A stretch of DNA of 64,000 nucleotides from the NCBI GenBank assembly GCA_905234835.1, contig CAJOIZ010000003.1, positions 1-64,000 on the forward strand. Direction: 5' to 3'. The translations under genes were made by a program, and so were the position numbers. A model generated the notes under the pieces. It ran no database searches, was not told the origin of the DNA, and was given only the letters and a program-made list of their open reading frames with translations. This DNA is from Paludibacteraceae bacterium (GTDB lineage: Bacteria > Bacteroidota > Bacteroidia > Bacteroidales > Paludibacteraceae). Shown in pieces: positions 17,841 through 29,500 of the stretch. Numbering within the stretch: the first letter of the stretch is position 1; every line of letters begins with the position of its first letter.

Positions 17841-20800
17841 TTATTCAGCTGTCAGGTCAGGCATAGTGTTCTCTGTTATCTGTCCGTCTGACGACATAAT
17901 CCTTATTCTTCGAATCGGAGCATTCGCCGCCCCCGGTATATAGAAATAGGCGCGGAAGGCATTGAGGTACATTCCGAGTTCCGCGTTGGGATAATAGACT
18001 TTGTTGTCGCGGAAAGCCACTACCGACTTGCCCATGTTCATTAGATGCACGGGACGAACTACGGCACGGAACTCTACGGTTCCGCCTTTTAGGGTCTTGC
18101 CCTCAAACCGGCGCATCGTCACGTTCTTGAAGAACGGATTGACGATGGTATCGGAGGCAAGAATTAAGTACGGGACACCCGCCTTGATCTCTGTGGCGAA
18201 CGTGAAGGTCAGTGTCAGCCCCTCGTCGGCATCGCCGGTGGCTTTCACGAACTGCAAGACGCTACCGCATAAGTCCGTACCCACGATATCAGGTACGTCG
18301 AACGGCAAACAGAAGGTGGAGTAGGTGTTTGACTTGATTGTGCGCTGGATAACTACCAGACCGACTTTCGCGTCCACGTAGTCCGCCATACTATTGTAGT
18401 ACAGACTATCGCCGTCCTCGCGGATGGACAGATAAGGTATGTCGTCACGTGCGAAGAGGGCTGTCAGTTGGGTTTCGCCTGTCATAATGACCGTGCGCGG
18501 GTTGTCCTTCACGCTGTCGTTCCAGCAGACGAAATGGCAGTTGACGGAAGGTGATGCATAGAGTTGTACAGCCGTTTCATAATCCAATTGCGTCTCGTTG
18601 TCAAGCAATTGTCCGTTAGATGTGGCGACCACCGTTCCTTTGTCGCTTGGCGATGCAGACACCTGCAACAAGTACTGTCTGCGACTGAACTGCGCCGACA
18701 GAAGGGTGTCCTGTGTCAGTATGATTGTGCGCGGATTGGTTGTTGTGCCATCGCTCCATTGGTCAAACTGCCATCCTTCCGAAGGCACCGTGGTGGCTTG
18801 GACGGCGCTCTCAAAGTCCGCTTTCTCTCCGCTCAGCAGGGCGTTTCCGTTGACGGTCAGCTGCACTTCGCCTTTTCCTACAGGTAGAGACTCTGTCCGC
18901 ACGGTATATTGTTCGCGAACCATCACGGCGGTTATGCCGACAGCCGCTGTTACAGTTACGGTACGTGGATTGACGGTCTCGCCGTCGCTCCATCCCGCAA
19001 AACGCCAACCTGCAATAGGTGTCGCCTCAAACACCGCTGCCGTTTCGTAAGCCAGCAGGCTGCCGTTCGCCTGCTCCTTGTCGTCAACGGTCATTTTCAC
19101 CGTGCCTTTGTCGGCAGGACTGACCGCAGATGTCACCACATATGACTTGCGGCCTATAACGGCGGTAAGTGCTGTATTGTCAGACATCGTGACAATTCGC
19201 GGATTCGACTTGTCGCCGTCGCTCCATTGCTCAAACTGCCAGCCTTCTGTGGGCGATACGGACAGACTCAATTCGGTTTCATAGGGTATGGCATCCGTAT
19301 TGAAGTCTGCTCCGTCTTGTGCGGTGACAGAAACGTCTGCTTTTCCTTCAGGGTCAACGGATATAGTCAACGAATACGTCTCACGCACAAAGTACGCCGT
19401 CATTTCCACATTCTCTTTGACCAATATGTTGCGCGGGTTCTGTGTCCCGTTGTCACTCCAGCGGTCAAACCGCCATCCCTTTACGGCTTTTGCCTGCAAG
19501 GTCACTGTCTTGCCGTACTCCGCTTTTGAGCCGTTTTCCATCGTATTGCCATCCGCCGTAATGATTACACTGCCTTTGTTGTCAGGACTGCAGGATAAAT
19601 TGACGAGATGGCTCCGTTTCTTCCATACCGCTTCCAGTACGTAGTCTTGTTTGCCAATCAGTATTGAATAAACGCCTTCGTTACTTGTCACTTTGGATGC
19701 GTCCTTGCCGCTCCATCCAGTCAGTTCGTAACCGGTGTCGGGTTGAGGAATCAGCACGACGGACGTACCCTCCTCGAATGTGCCGGTGTTGATACTCTCT
19801 TTCTTGTCGGCGGATCGGAGTGCAACTTGTCCGTATGAGGAGGCGGCAACTGTTATTGTGTGTATCTCCGGCTTGGGAACAACGTATGAGAAGAATGCGG
19901 TCAGCGAAAGATTGTCCGTCAGCGTTATGGTGCGTGGGTTGGTCATATCGCCGTCGCTCCAGCCGTCAAAGCGGTAACTTTTGGCAGGTATCGCCTCATA
20001 GACTACTTGTGTCTCGTACGGCAGAGCCGTTCCGTTGGTTATTGCCTTCGAGTCAACGGTCATTTTGACCGTTCCGTCATTGGTGGGACTGGCTGCCACC
20101 GATACGGTAAACTGTCTGCGGCTGACTTGGGCGGTCAGCGAGCAGTCGCCCGTTATATTATAGGTACGCGGGTTGTCCTTGTTCCCGTCATCCCACTGGT
20201 CAAACTTCCACCCTTGTACGGGTCGGACGAACATTGTTATGTTTGTTTCGTAAGGAACGGCTTTGGTATCGGCTATCGGGCTTCCATTGACTGTCGCGTC
20301 AATCTGGGCTTTGCCATCAGGGGTGACGACTGTCGTGAGAGTGTAACCCTTGCGTGAGAAATAGGCAGTTAGACGGATATCGTCAGTAACTTGTAGGGCT
20401 CTCGGATTAGCGGTTTCGTTGTCGTTCCAGCGTGTGAAAGTCCATCCGTCCGCGCCTGTAGCTGTTAAGGTTACCTGAGTCTGGAAGGATACGGAGCTGC
20501 CGTTCTCGATCTCCTTGTCACCTGCCTTGATGACCGTGCTGCCGCTGCCGTTCGGACTGTTTTCAATTGTTATCGTATAATTGCGCTTTTCCCATTGTGC
20601 CTCTAATTGGTAGTCCTGTCTGCCGATGACAATGGAATATACATTGTTGTTGAATACGACTTGCGAAGCGTCCTGACCGGTCCAGCCTGCAAACTGCCAA
20701 CCCGTTGCTGATTCAGGGGTCAGTACGACTGTTACCCCTTCCTGATAGGTTCCTGTGTTGATGCACTCTTTGGTGTTGATTGAACGCAGACGCACTTGTC

Positions 20801-23132
20801 CGTAGACGGAGGACGTTATGGTGATACTATGGTTTTCGGGTTTTGGAATGACATATGAGAACAAGGCGGTCAGTAGCGTGTCGCTCGTGACGGTGATGGT
20901 GCGAGGATTGGTCATGTCGCCATCGCTCCACCCGTCAAAACGGTAGTTATCCCCGGCGGTAGCCTCAAATGTGACCTGCGTCATATAGGGAATGGATGAT
21001 CCATCCGTCAGCGTGTTGCCGCCCATGCGGATGGTGACACCACCTTTGCCAGCAGGCGAGCAGGCGCTGTGCACCTCGCACGACTGACGGGTGAACGATG
21101 CACTAACTGCAAGGTCGTTCTGTCCCATTGTCAGGAGATGAGTGTTGTATGAAGACTGAATCAGGGAAGCGTTCTTCCCGCCCCACTGGTCGAACAGCCA
21201 CCCCTTGTCTGGCGATGGGAGGAGTTGCACAGACGTGCCTTCGCTGTATGACCCCGTGTTGGTCTTGGAGTTGTAGCCGGCGGCCAGCAACGTGACCGAC
21301 CCGCCTTCCGAACAACTAACCTGTAGTGTGTGTTGTATTGGCTCGGTAGCACTGACCTTGAAATCGCCAACCAGACGGTAGGTGTTGAATTCGTTCATCG
21401 TCAGCGATAGGTCTATATGGTATAGGTTCTGCCCGTTGATGGTCACTTTCCCACTTACTCCCACTGGGGGCATACGGACACCACCTTGTTCTATGTAACT
21501 ATCGGCAAGGGAGATGTTGGTTGAGGTGTAATTACCTGCATAGACGGACGACAGAACTTTCACCTTTGCCTTGTAACTCTCTCCGTTGCCGTCCTTGAAT
21601 GATCCGAATACAATGTACGATGGCGATGAAACTGTAGTCAGGTCGTCTAACGACAATACCGACTCTGCAGTCAGCAAGACCGTTTTCGGTGTGCGGTTAT
21701 AGATGAAGTTGACCTGCTGGTTCTCCTCCGTAATGTCGCTCAGTGTCCTGTTCTGGGTTATCTGGCGGAAAGTCACTCCCATCTTGCCTGGGTAGGAGTC
21801 GCTTGATGTGCCAAGGTCAGTGGTTGAACCAGTGGCGGACAGCAGCGTATAGCGTGGTGAATAGGCGGTGTTGTTGGGGTTGTTGTTGCTCCAGTTGCTT
21901 TTGTTGTATTTCACTTGCCATACCAACAGCCCGTGTCCCGGCAGGTAGCGGTCCCAGCCTACTCGCTCGCGGCATTCCACATAATATACCGTTTCCTCCG
22001 TGCGTGCAGGAGCGAGTTTGCCGGATGTGGTGACTTGACAAGTGGTGTACTCCTCCGTTCCTATCGGATTAAGGGTAACGCGCTGCTCCTGCGCACCCAA
22101 GTTGGCTGGGGTGTGCCAGCCTATGTAGTAGCGGTCGAACGCGCTGTAGTTGGGCGGTGTCTTACTTTCGTTCAGGTAACTGCCAACATCCATTATTGAC
22201 CAGTAGCGCGGCGTGAGACGGTTGGAATAATTTATGCCTGACTTGGTGTCGTAATAGTCGGGCAGTCCGATAACGTGACCGAACTCGTGGCAGAACGTGC
22301 CTATGCCTGCACGCTTGCCGGTGCGGCCGTTCTTCTCAGCCGCGCAGGCGTAGTTGTCTATGTACAGCCCGTCCACAATGCACGTTTTCTTGGCACCGGT
22401 ACGGACGTACCAATTGTGGGGCCATATGCTCTCCGCCGGACCGCCGTCGGCTTCGCCTTTGTCGGCAAAGATGATGAACACAAAATCCACCGTTCCGTCG
22501 TGGTTGTTGTCGTAGAGAGTGAAATCAACCCCTGCCTCGTCCGCTTTGATGCAGGCGTCTATAGCCATCTGCGCGGTGTTCACGTCCAGTCTGCTGCCGT
22601 TGTTGGCGCCGTAATAGGCACGGGGCTGGTCAAGGGTGACAGGACCGAACACATCAAACTGTGGGGCATACTGACCATCCGACTGGTCGATGAAATAACG
22701 GCGTGCTGAACCGGTCGCGTCCTCATACGTGTAATTGTCGCCGTTCAGCATCTCGTACATGCCCTCTGGACTGTTGGAGGCATCGAAAGAAATGTCCGAA
22801 TAATTGACCAGAATGACCAGCCCTCGTGGAGCGAGATTAATATCTCCTATCCGCCTCGGACGCTGCATCAGCGGGGACGCGTTGCGGCGGCGGGTTATCT
22901 GCTGCCTGCTCTCGTTTGGATTAAGTTGCTGCCAGTAACCGTCCGAATCCAGTTCGTAAACGATACCGTCCCTGTCTTCGTAGTGCCGCTCGTATTCATC
23001 GCCAACGATGCACAACTCGACGGACGTGCCGTCAGGCTGCCAGAACACTTGCCAGTATTCATCGGCAGGCACGGCTCGTAGTGAGACTGTCATTGCAAGC
23101 AAAACGAGTATCAATGCGAATGGTCTTTTCAT
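17841..23132 (-). CDS. M6-family metalloprotease with about 12 divergent InlB-like repeats and TLCLPF-like module
   Basis: GTFCHEFGHVIGLPDYYDT zinc motif; repeated W-x-F-x2-W-[SN]-[DG]...NPRT; KSNTYSTFCLPFDVP; start MKRPFALILVLLAMTVSLRA; promoter box on minus strand at about 23188. Confidence 0.9.
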   Translation of the reverse strand: MKRPFALILVLLAMTVSLRAVPADEYWQVFWQPDGTSVELCIVGDEYERHYEDRDGIVYELDSDGYWQQLNPNESRQQITRRRNASPLMQRPRRIGDINLAPRGLVILVNYSDISFDASNSPEGMYEMLNGDNYTYEDATGSARRYFIDQSDGQYAPQFDVFGPVTLDQPRAYYGANNGSRLDVNTAQMAIDACIKADEAGVDFTLYDNNHDGTVDFVFIIFADKGEADGGPAESIWPHNWYVRTGAKKTCIVDGLYIDNYACAAEKNGRTGKRAGIGTFCHEFGHVIGLPDYYDTKSGINYSNRLTPRYWSIMDVGSYLNESKTPPNYSAFDRYYIGWHTPANLGAQEQRVTLNPIGTEEYTTCQVTTSGKLAPARTEETVYYVECRERVGWDRYLPGHGLLVWQVKYNKSNWSNNNPNNTAYSPRYTLLSATGSTTDLGTSSDSYPGKMGVTFRQITQNRTLSDITEENQQVNFIYNRTPKTVLLTAESVLSLDDLTTVSSPSYIVFGSFKDGNGESYKAKVKVLSSVYAGNYTSTNISLADSYIEQGGVRMPPVGVSGKVTINGQNLYHIDLSLTMNEFNTYRLVGDFKVSATEPIQHTLQVSCSEGGSVTLLAAGYNSKTNTGSYSEGTSVQLLPSPDKGWLFDQWGGKNASLIQSSYNTHLLTMGQNDLAVSASFTRQSCEVHSACSPAGKGGVTIRMGGNTLTDGSSIPYMTQVTFEATAGDNYRFDGWSDGDMTNPRTITVTSDTLLTALFSYVIPKPENHSITITSSVYGQVRLRSINTKECINTGTYQEGVTVVLTPESATGWQFAGWTGQDASQVVFNNNVYSIVIGRQDYQLEAQWEKRNYTITIENSPNGSGSTVIKAGDKEIENGSSVSFQTQVTLTATGADGWTFTRWNDNETANPRALQVTDDIRLTAYFSRKGYTLTTVVTPDGKAQIDATVNGSPIADTKAVPYETNITMFVRPVQGWKFDQWDDGNKDNPRTYNITGDCSLTAQVSRRQFTVSVAASPTNDGTVKMTVDSKAITNGTALPYETQVVYEAIPAKSYRFDGWSDGDMTNPRTITLTDNLSLTAFFSYVVPKPEIHTITVAASSYGQVALRSADKKESINTGTFEEGTSVVLIPQPDTGYELTGWSGKDASKVTSNEGVYSILIGKQDYVLEAVWKKRSHLVNLSCSPDNKGSVIITADGNTMENGSKAEYGKTVTLQAKAVKGWRFDRWSDNGTQNPRNILVKENVEMTAYFVRETYSLTISVDPEGKADVSVTAQDGADFNTDAIPYETELSLSVSPTEGWQFEQWSDGDKSNPRIVTMSDNTALTAVIGRKSYVVTSAVSPADKGTVKMTVDDKEQANGSLLAYETAAVFEATPIAGWRFAGWSDGETVNPRTVTVTAAVGITAVMVREQYTVRTESLPVGKGEVQLTVNGNALLSGEKADFESAVQATTVPSEGWQFDQWSDGTTTNPRTIILTQDTLLSAQFSRRQYLLQVSASPSDKGTVVATSNGQLLDNETQLDYETAVQLYASPSVNCHFVCWNDSVKDNPRTVIMTGETQLTALFARDDIPYLSIREDGDSLYYNSMADYVDAKVGLVVIQRTIKSNTYSTFCLPFDVPDIVGTDLCGSVLQFVKATGDADEGLTLTFTFATEIKAGVPYLILASDTIVNPFFKNVTMRRFEGKTLKGGTVEFRAVVRPVHLMNMGKSVVAFRDNKVYYPNAELGMYLNAFRAYFYIPGAANAPIRRIRIMSSDGQITENTMPDLTAE

Positions 23133-23442
23133 AGTCATTTCTCCTTTTGCAGAGAAAAATGTTTTCTCTTTGCATAGAGAACGCCGCAAAAGTACGAACT
23201 TTTTGATGTTTTCCAAAATAATTTTGTTCTTTTTGTTGTTTTCCTGTGCTATCTTGTATTTTTCGGTGCGGATTATTGTTTAGTAAAAAAGAGTGAAAAT
23301 GGAGAAAAAATAGGATAAGGCTGTTGGATGAAGGAGCAGATAGAGGTTGGATAAGAGACAGAAAGGACAGTGTAAGGATAGTATGGCGAAGAAAAAAAGC
23401 AGAAAAATTAAAAAAAAAGTTGGCAGAATGATTATTATACAA

Positions 23443-23450
23443 TACTTTTG
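23443..23450 (+). promoter_or_regulatory. Bacteroidetes-type promoter, -7 box TACTTTTG
   Basis: TTGGCAG about 20 bp upstream; drives 23505 gene. Confidence 0.7.
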
Positions 23451-23504
23451 CGCGCTTTACCCTGTTTATTTGTTTAGGGGTAAGTAACATTTTAAGTTAG
23501 AGCG

Positions 23505-26500
23505 ATGATTAGAACAAACTTTTTGACGTTTTCCAATAAGATATCCCATGTGTGTGTCCGTGTGGCGTGCTTGTTTGCTTTGTGGTGCGTTGCTGCCCTT
23601 CCTTTCTACGGACAGGAGCCGGAGGAAAAAATCAATACCACGGAAGGTACACGTTTCCTGATTGTTTTTCCGCGAATTACAGCTTCCAAATTCGTTGACC
23701 CTACCCTGCAGATGTATGTGATGGCCACGGCAAATGAGGCGGCGACGATTACGGTTAGACACAAAAATAGGAAAATGGGCGAAATCAGAATCCCTGCAGG
23801 TGGTGGTTTTGGTGCTGTAAAGATCGACAACAATTACTTGAGTTATGTGTTTGACGATGACAATGTATATCCACGTGGACTCACTGCGTTTTCCAATGAC
23901 GGCAAGACACCTTTTTCCTGTTATGCCTTTATCCAATCGGGACCGTTAGGCGCTTCCGCCCGTGATTACGCTTTGGCTATTCCGCAGAAAGCCTTGGGGC
24001 GCGAATATATGATTCAGACTTTCCCCACAGACGGTAAAAGTACGGAATTTGTCATTATGGCAACCGAGGACAATACGACCGTCCGCATCACACCGAGTGC
24101 TGCGACATCCACAGGTCAGGCTGCGGGAACTCCCTTTGTCCGGAAGTTGGCCAGGATGGAAAGCGTAATGATAGCCAGCAAGCAGAAAGTGAAGGATTCG
24201 TCGGACACGCTGGATATGTCCGGCTCGCTTATCTGTTCGAACAAACCGGTTGCGGTATTTGCTGCCAACGAAGCGACTAACATACCGTTTACGGATGCCT
24301 ATTCCGATGACTACACATTCGAACAAGTTCCGCCGCTCAACACGTATGGTAAACGTTTCTTTGTCGCACGACCAGACAAGTACGTAAAGAATATGGAATG
24401 CTGTGTTACGGCGTTGTATGACAATACAGAAGTGAAGGAAACCCGCTATAACGAGGAAACCGGCAAGACAACGACCGTTACGACTAAACTGAATGCTTAT
24501 CAGTCGCTTGCAAACCGTCTCGTTCTGACAGAGAAATTCTCCAATATCGTAATCGAAACGTCCCAGCCTGTCTTGTGTCATACTTATCTTACCAGTGCCT
24601 CCTACAACAGCGAATCGATTTATGATGAGAACGGAAAACTGATAGCAACCAACACGTGGGGCGACCCTGCCAACGCAATGCTGGTGCCGTGGGACCATCG
24701 TGTCAAGGATATGACTTTCCTTACTAATGCATTGCAGACAAAAGAGAATGCTATCCAGTACCACTATGTGCATGTGAACGTTCGCCAAAACGAGATTGGT
24801 TTGCTCCAGTTGGACGGTGAGACTGTCAGCAGCAGTCTGTTCAAAACGTATGGTGGGGATGCCAATATGGCGTATGCCATCATTCCTGTGGAGAAATTCG
24901 GCAAGCACCGTCTGACTACCACAGGGGAAGGCTTTACCGGTTATGTGTATGGCATTTCGGCGGATGCCACCGCCTATATGTACACGCTCGGTTATCGGCT
25001 GGATCTCCTGACAGACTCGCTCTATATCACCGACAATACTAACTATATGAGTCCGAAGTCATACGACTTGGAGCGTATGAAGAACGGTTGGTACCAGCGG
25101 CAGTTTGACGATTTTCCACCAGACCAGCCTCGGCTGGACACCGCCATTGTCTGTGACAGGTCGACACTCAACTTTGCCGTTGATTGTGACCACACCTATG
25201 ACAGCGTTGTATGGCAAGTGGATAAAATGACCAAACAGGGCAAACTGGAACGTGTCATCATACGAGAGGATTTCAAGTTCGCCAAGTTGAGCAAGTGGCA
25301 GCATCAGTTCGTCCAAGATCCGGATAAGGATCTGGAAGCCTCCAAGCGTGACCGTTACACCAACTATCAAGTGCATGCCATCCTACGGCAGCCGCGTATC
25401 ATCTGTCCCGATGAAATGCCGGTGTTTGACACGTTGACCACGGTGGTGCGCGTGATGCGTTCCTACGATGACACCATTCCGCGTGTCATCTGCGACGGTG
25501 CGCAAGTAGAATTCTTCTCCGATAAGTCTCACGTTGAAACCATAAATAGTCCTAACATTCCTCAAACCAGCGAACTGGGACTCCGCACAGAAAGGAAACC
25601 CACTGTCTTCATAGGCGACGCGTCTGTCACGGGCGAGGTGAAAGTGGATGACCAGACATACAAAATAGGACTCGGCAAGCATTTCTTCAAGCGCAAGTAT
25701 GAAACTGTGTCCGGTTGCGACTCCATCGTTACCTTCGCTGTCTATGTATGCAACATCCCCAACCCTGTCACGTTAAAGGATATGGTGCTGACGCACGACA
25801 AACCGAGCATCAAGTTTGAAGGCGGGGAGAACACGTTCTACAACGGCAAGACCATCGACAAACCGGGTGTATACACCGACCACCTGCGGACGGTGGGCTG
25901 TAACTGTGGCGGCTTGGAAGACCCCGAATTCCAAGGTTGCGACAGTACGGTCATACTAAAAGTGCATCTGCGTGATACGCTGACTACAAGTTTCTGCGAC
26001 CGGACCGATAATCCTGAACTGTACGGAGTGGACTGGAAGGATTACGTATGGAAAGGACACGAAAAAGTGTTCCCGGATGTAGCCAGTCAGGTCGCGGTAG
26101 GGGAGACAAAGAAATTCGTTGACGATAATAAGACAAAAGACGGTCTGGACAGTCTCTATGTGCTTTACCTGACCCGCAATAAGGTGACGGTAAAGGAATA
26201 CGCATTCACTATCCCCAATGGTTTCGCCTATACATGGGAGTACAGCGACGGCGATGTGACACGCACAATGGATATTCCTCCCGGACAAAATGAAACCAAG
26301 ACGTTCAATGCACGTATCAATTACGAGGGCGGTTGCCCGATGCTCTTCCACCTCACTCTGACTTGGATAGAGATGGAAGCGAAGATAGAAGAGAGAAGCG
26401 TCTGTCTGAACGATACCATTATGTATCGCGGCAAGATATATGCCGGTACCAACTGGCAGGACACCTACCCGAATGCTTCTTTCACACCAGTTGAAACGAG

Positions 26501-29500
26501 GGGGCTCGGCAGATTCCAGATAGAGGTAGAGACCGTTGATCTTGGCTCCTCCAAAATTACCTATTGGGTTGGTCTGACTGTCAATCCCATTTATGAGAAA
26601 GACAACAAGCGGTACTTGTGCGACAACGAGGTTATTGAACACAACGGCGAGTACTTTGCCGGTAGCAAAGCCGTAACCAATCTGCCTATCACGTTGCGAT
26701 TGAACAAACCGGAAACCCAGTATGACCGTAATATAGGCTCCGTACTCGGTTGCGACAGTATAGTCCATACCGTCTTCTATATGAGCGAATCCTATCGCAT
26801 TGAAACCTTTGACACTATCTGTAGCAACAGTGACTATGTGTGGGAGGGACATTCCAATTCAGGCCGTCCTATCTATGATACCGAAACGGGCGGACCGATC
26901 AATTTCGGTCACGGCCGTCTGTGGAACAACACTACCCCAAGGACCACATTCGTGCTGGCGGACAGTCTGCGCACCAAGTCCTGTCCTGAATGTCCGAAGA
27001 AGGGCTGCGACAGCGTGTATGTTCTCAACCTGACCGTGCTTCCATATTACTATCAAGAGATTGATGTCGATTTCTCGGAAGAGGAAGTGCTGGAGTGCGG
27101 TGGCGTGATTTACGGCGGAGCCAAAGCGACCAAACCGTATGATGTTCTCATTGACCAGGACCAGACCATAACGTGCAGTTACAAGCTCCGTACCGGCACG
27201 TACGAGTGTGACAGTATAGTGGTCAAGCACGTCCGCTTAGGAGAGGTAAAGCGCGACACGACTTACGTCTTCCTTGAAGGCGGCGAGGAGTACACGTGGC
27301 ACCGCACGATGGCAGATGGTACTGTCAAAGCCGTATGTACGCAAAAAGCCGTAGGCGGCGAGACAGTCTATTGCTATGACAGATACACGACCGCGCTTGG
27401 TTTCGACTCTATCTTTGTATTGGCGTTGTATGGTGCCCAGGACTATCATTTTGACGAGACCGATTCGATTTGTCAGGCAGACGGGACCTACGATTGGACA
27501 GGACACATGGGGTCTGATCATAACCTGCGTATCAATGGTCTGGCTGTCAAGGAGATCTCGCTTCGCGATTCGGGATGGGTTACCATACAGGATCGTCTGA
27601 AATCCATCAAGACGTATAAAGACCCGCACGGCGGACCGCCCACTACCACGTATACGGACAGTATCTACACGCTACGCTTGTACGTACGCCCTGTATTTAA
27701 CGAGGTGTTCAACAAGGACGTGGTTGTTTCCCGCGATACGCTTTGCTCCAATGAAACGTATGTATGGGAGCGTACCTTATATATAGGTAAGGACTACGAC
27801 GAGACGGCTAATCCTATTGATGCGTCATCGCCTTATTACGATGACATAGTCTATCTGACATCCAGCGACCTTGATGCGAACGGCTTCCTCAACCGCCAGA
27901 TACCGATGAAGACCGTGTTAGGGTGTGACTCTATCTTATCGCTCCACATCAAGTTCAATACGATAGGGCAGACATATCTCACTCCGCGAATAGGTGATAA
28001 TGATACCACATGGACCTTCGGGCACGGGAGCAACAGGCATACCGGCAAGGAGTATTTAGTGGACGACTACACGGACGAGACCCGCACCATACGCGAATAC
28101 TCATACGTAGATACCTTACAGACATCTGCCGGTTGTGACAGTATTCTCCATTGTGACCTCACTGTTCTGCCCACGTATCTCTTCTGGGATCCGGATGACA
28201 AGACGTGTACCACGGAGAAGTACGACTGGCGGGCAGAGTATACTGACAAGTTCCTGAACATCAACCTTATCCGAAAGGACTATTTCTATGACACTTTGAA
28301 GTCCGTTCAGTTCGGTGCCGACTCCATCCGTGCTCTCCATCTGGTTCATATCCCCGGTTATCTGGAAACGTCGGAGAAACAGTTGTGTAAGGATGCGGAA
28401 CTTCCGTGGCACGGTTTGGTGATTAAGTTCAAACCCGAGAACGAAGGAGATCTGTGGGTTAATTATGAGCAGCGTTTTACCGGTGTGGACGAGTGTGACA
28501 GTCTCTTCCAAGCCAGGGTTCAGTATTTCGATGTTTACAGTTTCCCTGTCAAAGAGGATGAGGTTTGCCGTTATCAACCTTACCATTGGATGACAGAAGA
28601 CGGTGTAGAACATACGAAAGGGCTACGTGATGAAAACGGAAAGAAACTGAAAGCCGTTCCTACCGACACCGTCGGATGGATTACCATCTACGACTCGCTT
28701 TCCACCGTCACCTGCAAGTGCGACTCCGTCTATACGCTTCGTCTGTTCGTCAATGACGCGGCACTCGACCGAGATTCTGTGACCATCTGTTCAGACGCTT
28801 CCTATACGTGGGACAGGAACGGCCGTACCTATGCTTACGATGCTGACACACTTGTCCGCGATACGTTCGTTGTGCTGAACGATGCCGCCTGCAATGATAC
28901 GAGTTTCCTCTACCTGAAGATTAACAAGGCATACCATTTCGTGGACGATACGGTAGTTGTCTGCGGCTTCGACCTGCCCTATACGTGGCCGGGACATTCG
29001 GACCGCATAGACCTATTGCCATCCGATGCAGAGAAATGGACGCAAGACAGGATCTTTGACCTTTGGGATAGGAACCAGACCGTATTAGGTTGCGACTCCG
29101 ACTACCATCACCCTGTTCGCGTGATGCCCGAACAAAAGACCTTCCTGTTCGATACCATCTGTCAGGGTGACACCTTGTACTTCCGCGACCATATACTGAC
29201 GCAAACAATCACCATAACCGATGAGGATAAGAACATCTATGGTTGTGACTCCAGCATCACGATGAATCTGTTAGTCATCCCGCCGACCGAGTTTACCGTG
29301 GTTGATATCCCTGCCATCTGTGCGGATGACAAGATCTTTGATGTTCACTTCGCATCGGTCGGCGAACCGGCTATCGCTTATTGTGTACGGTTTGACGAAC
29401 GGGCTCACTTGCAGAACTTCACGGATGTGAATTGGACAGCTATTCGTACCACAGATCGGACGCTGACCCTGCCGATGCCTGCGATTCCTGATCCTATGCA

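Noticed and set aside
23946-24908. 320-aa minus ORF and others opposite 23505-30116
   Set aside because: Shadow ORFs opposite the giant T9SS protein
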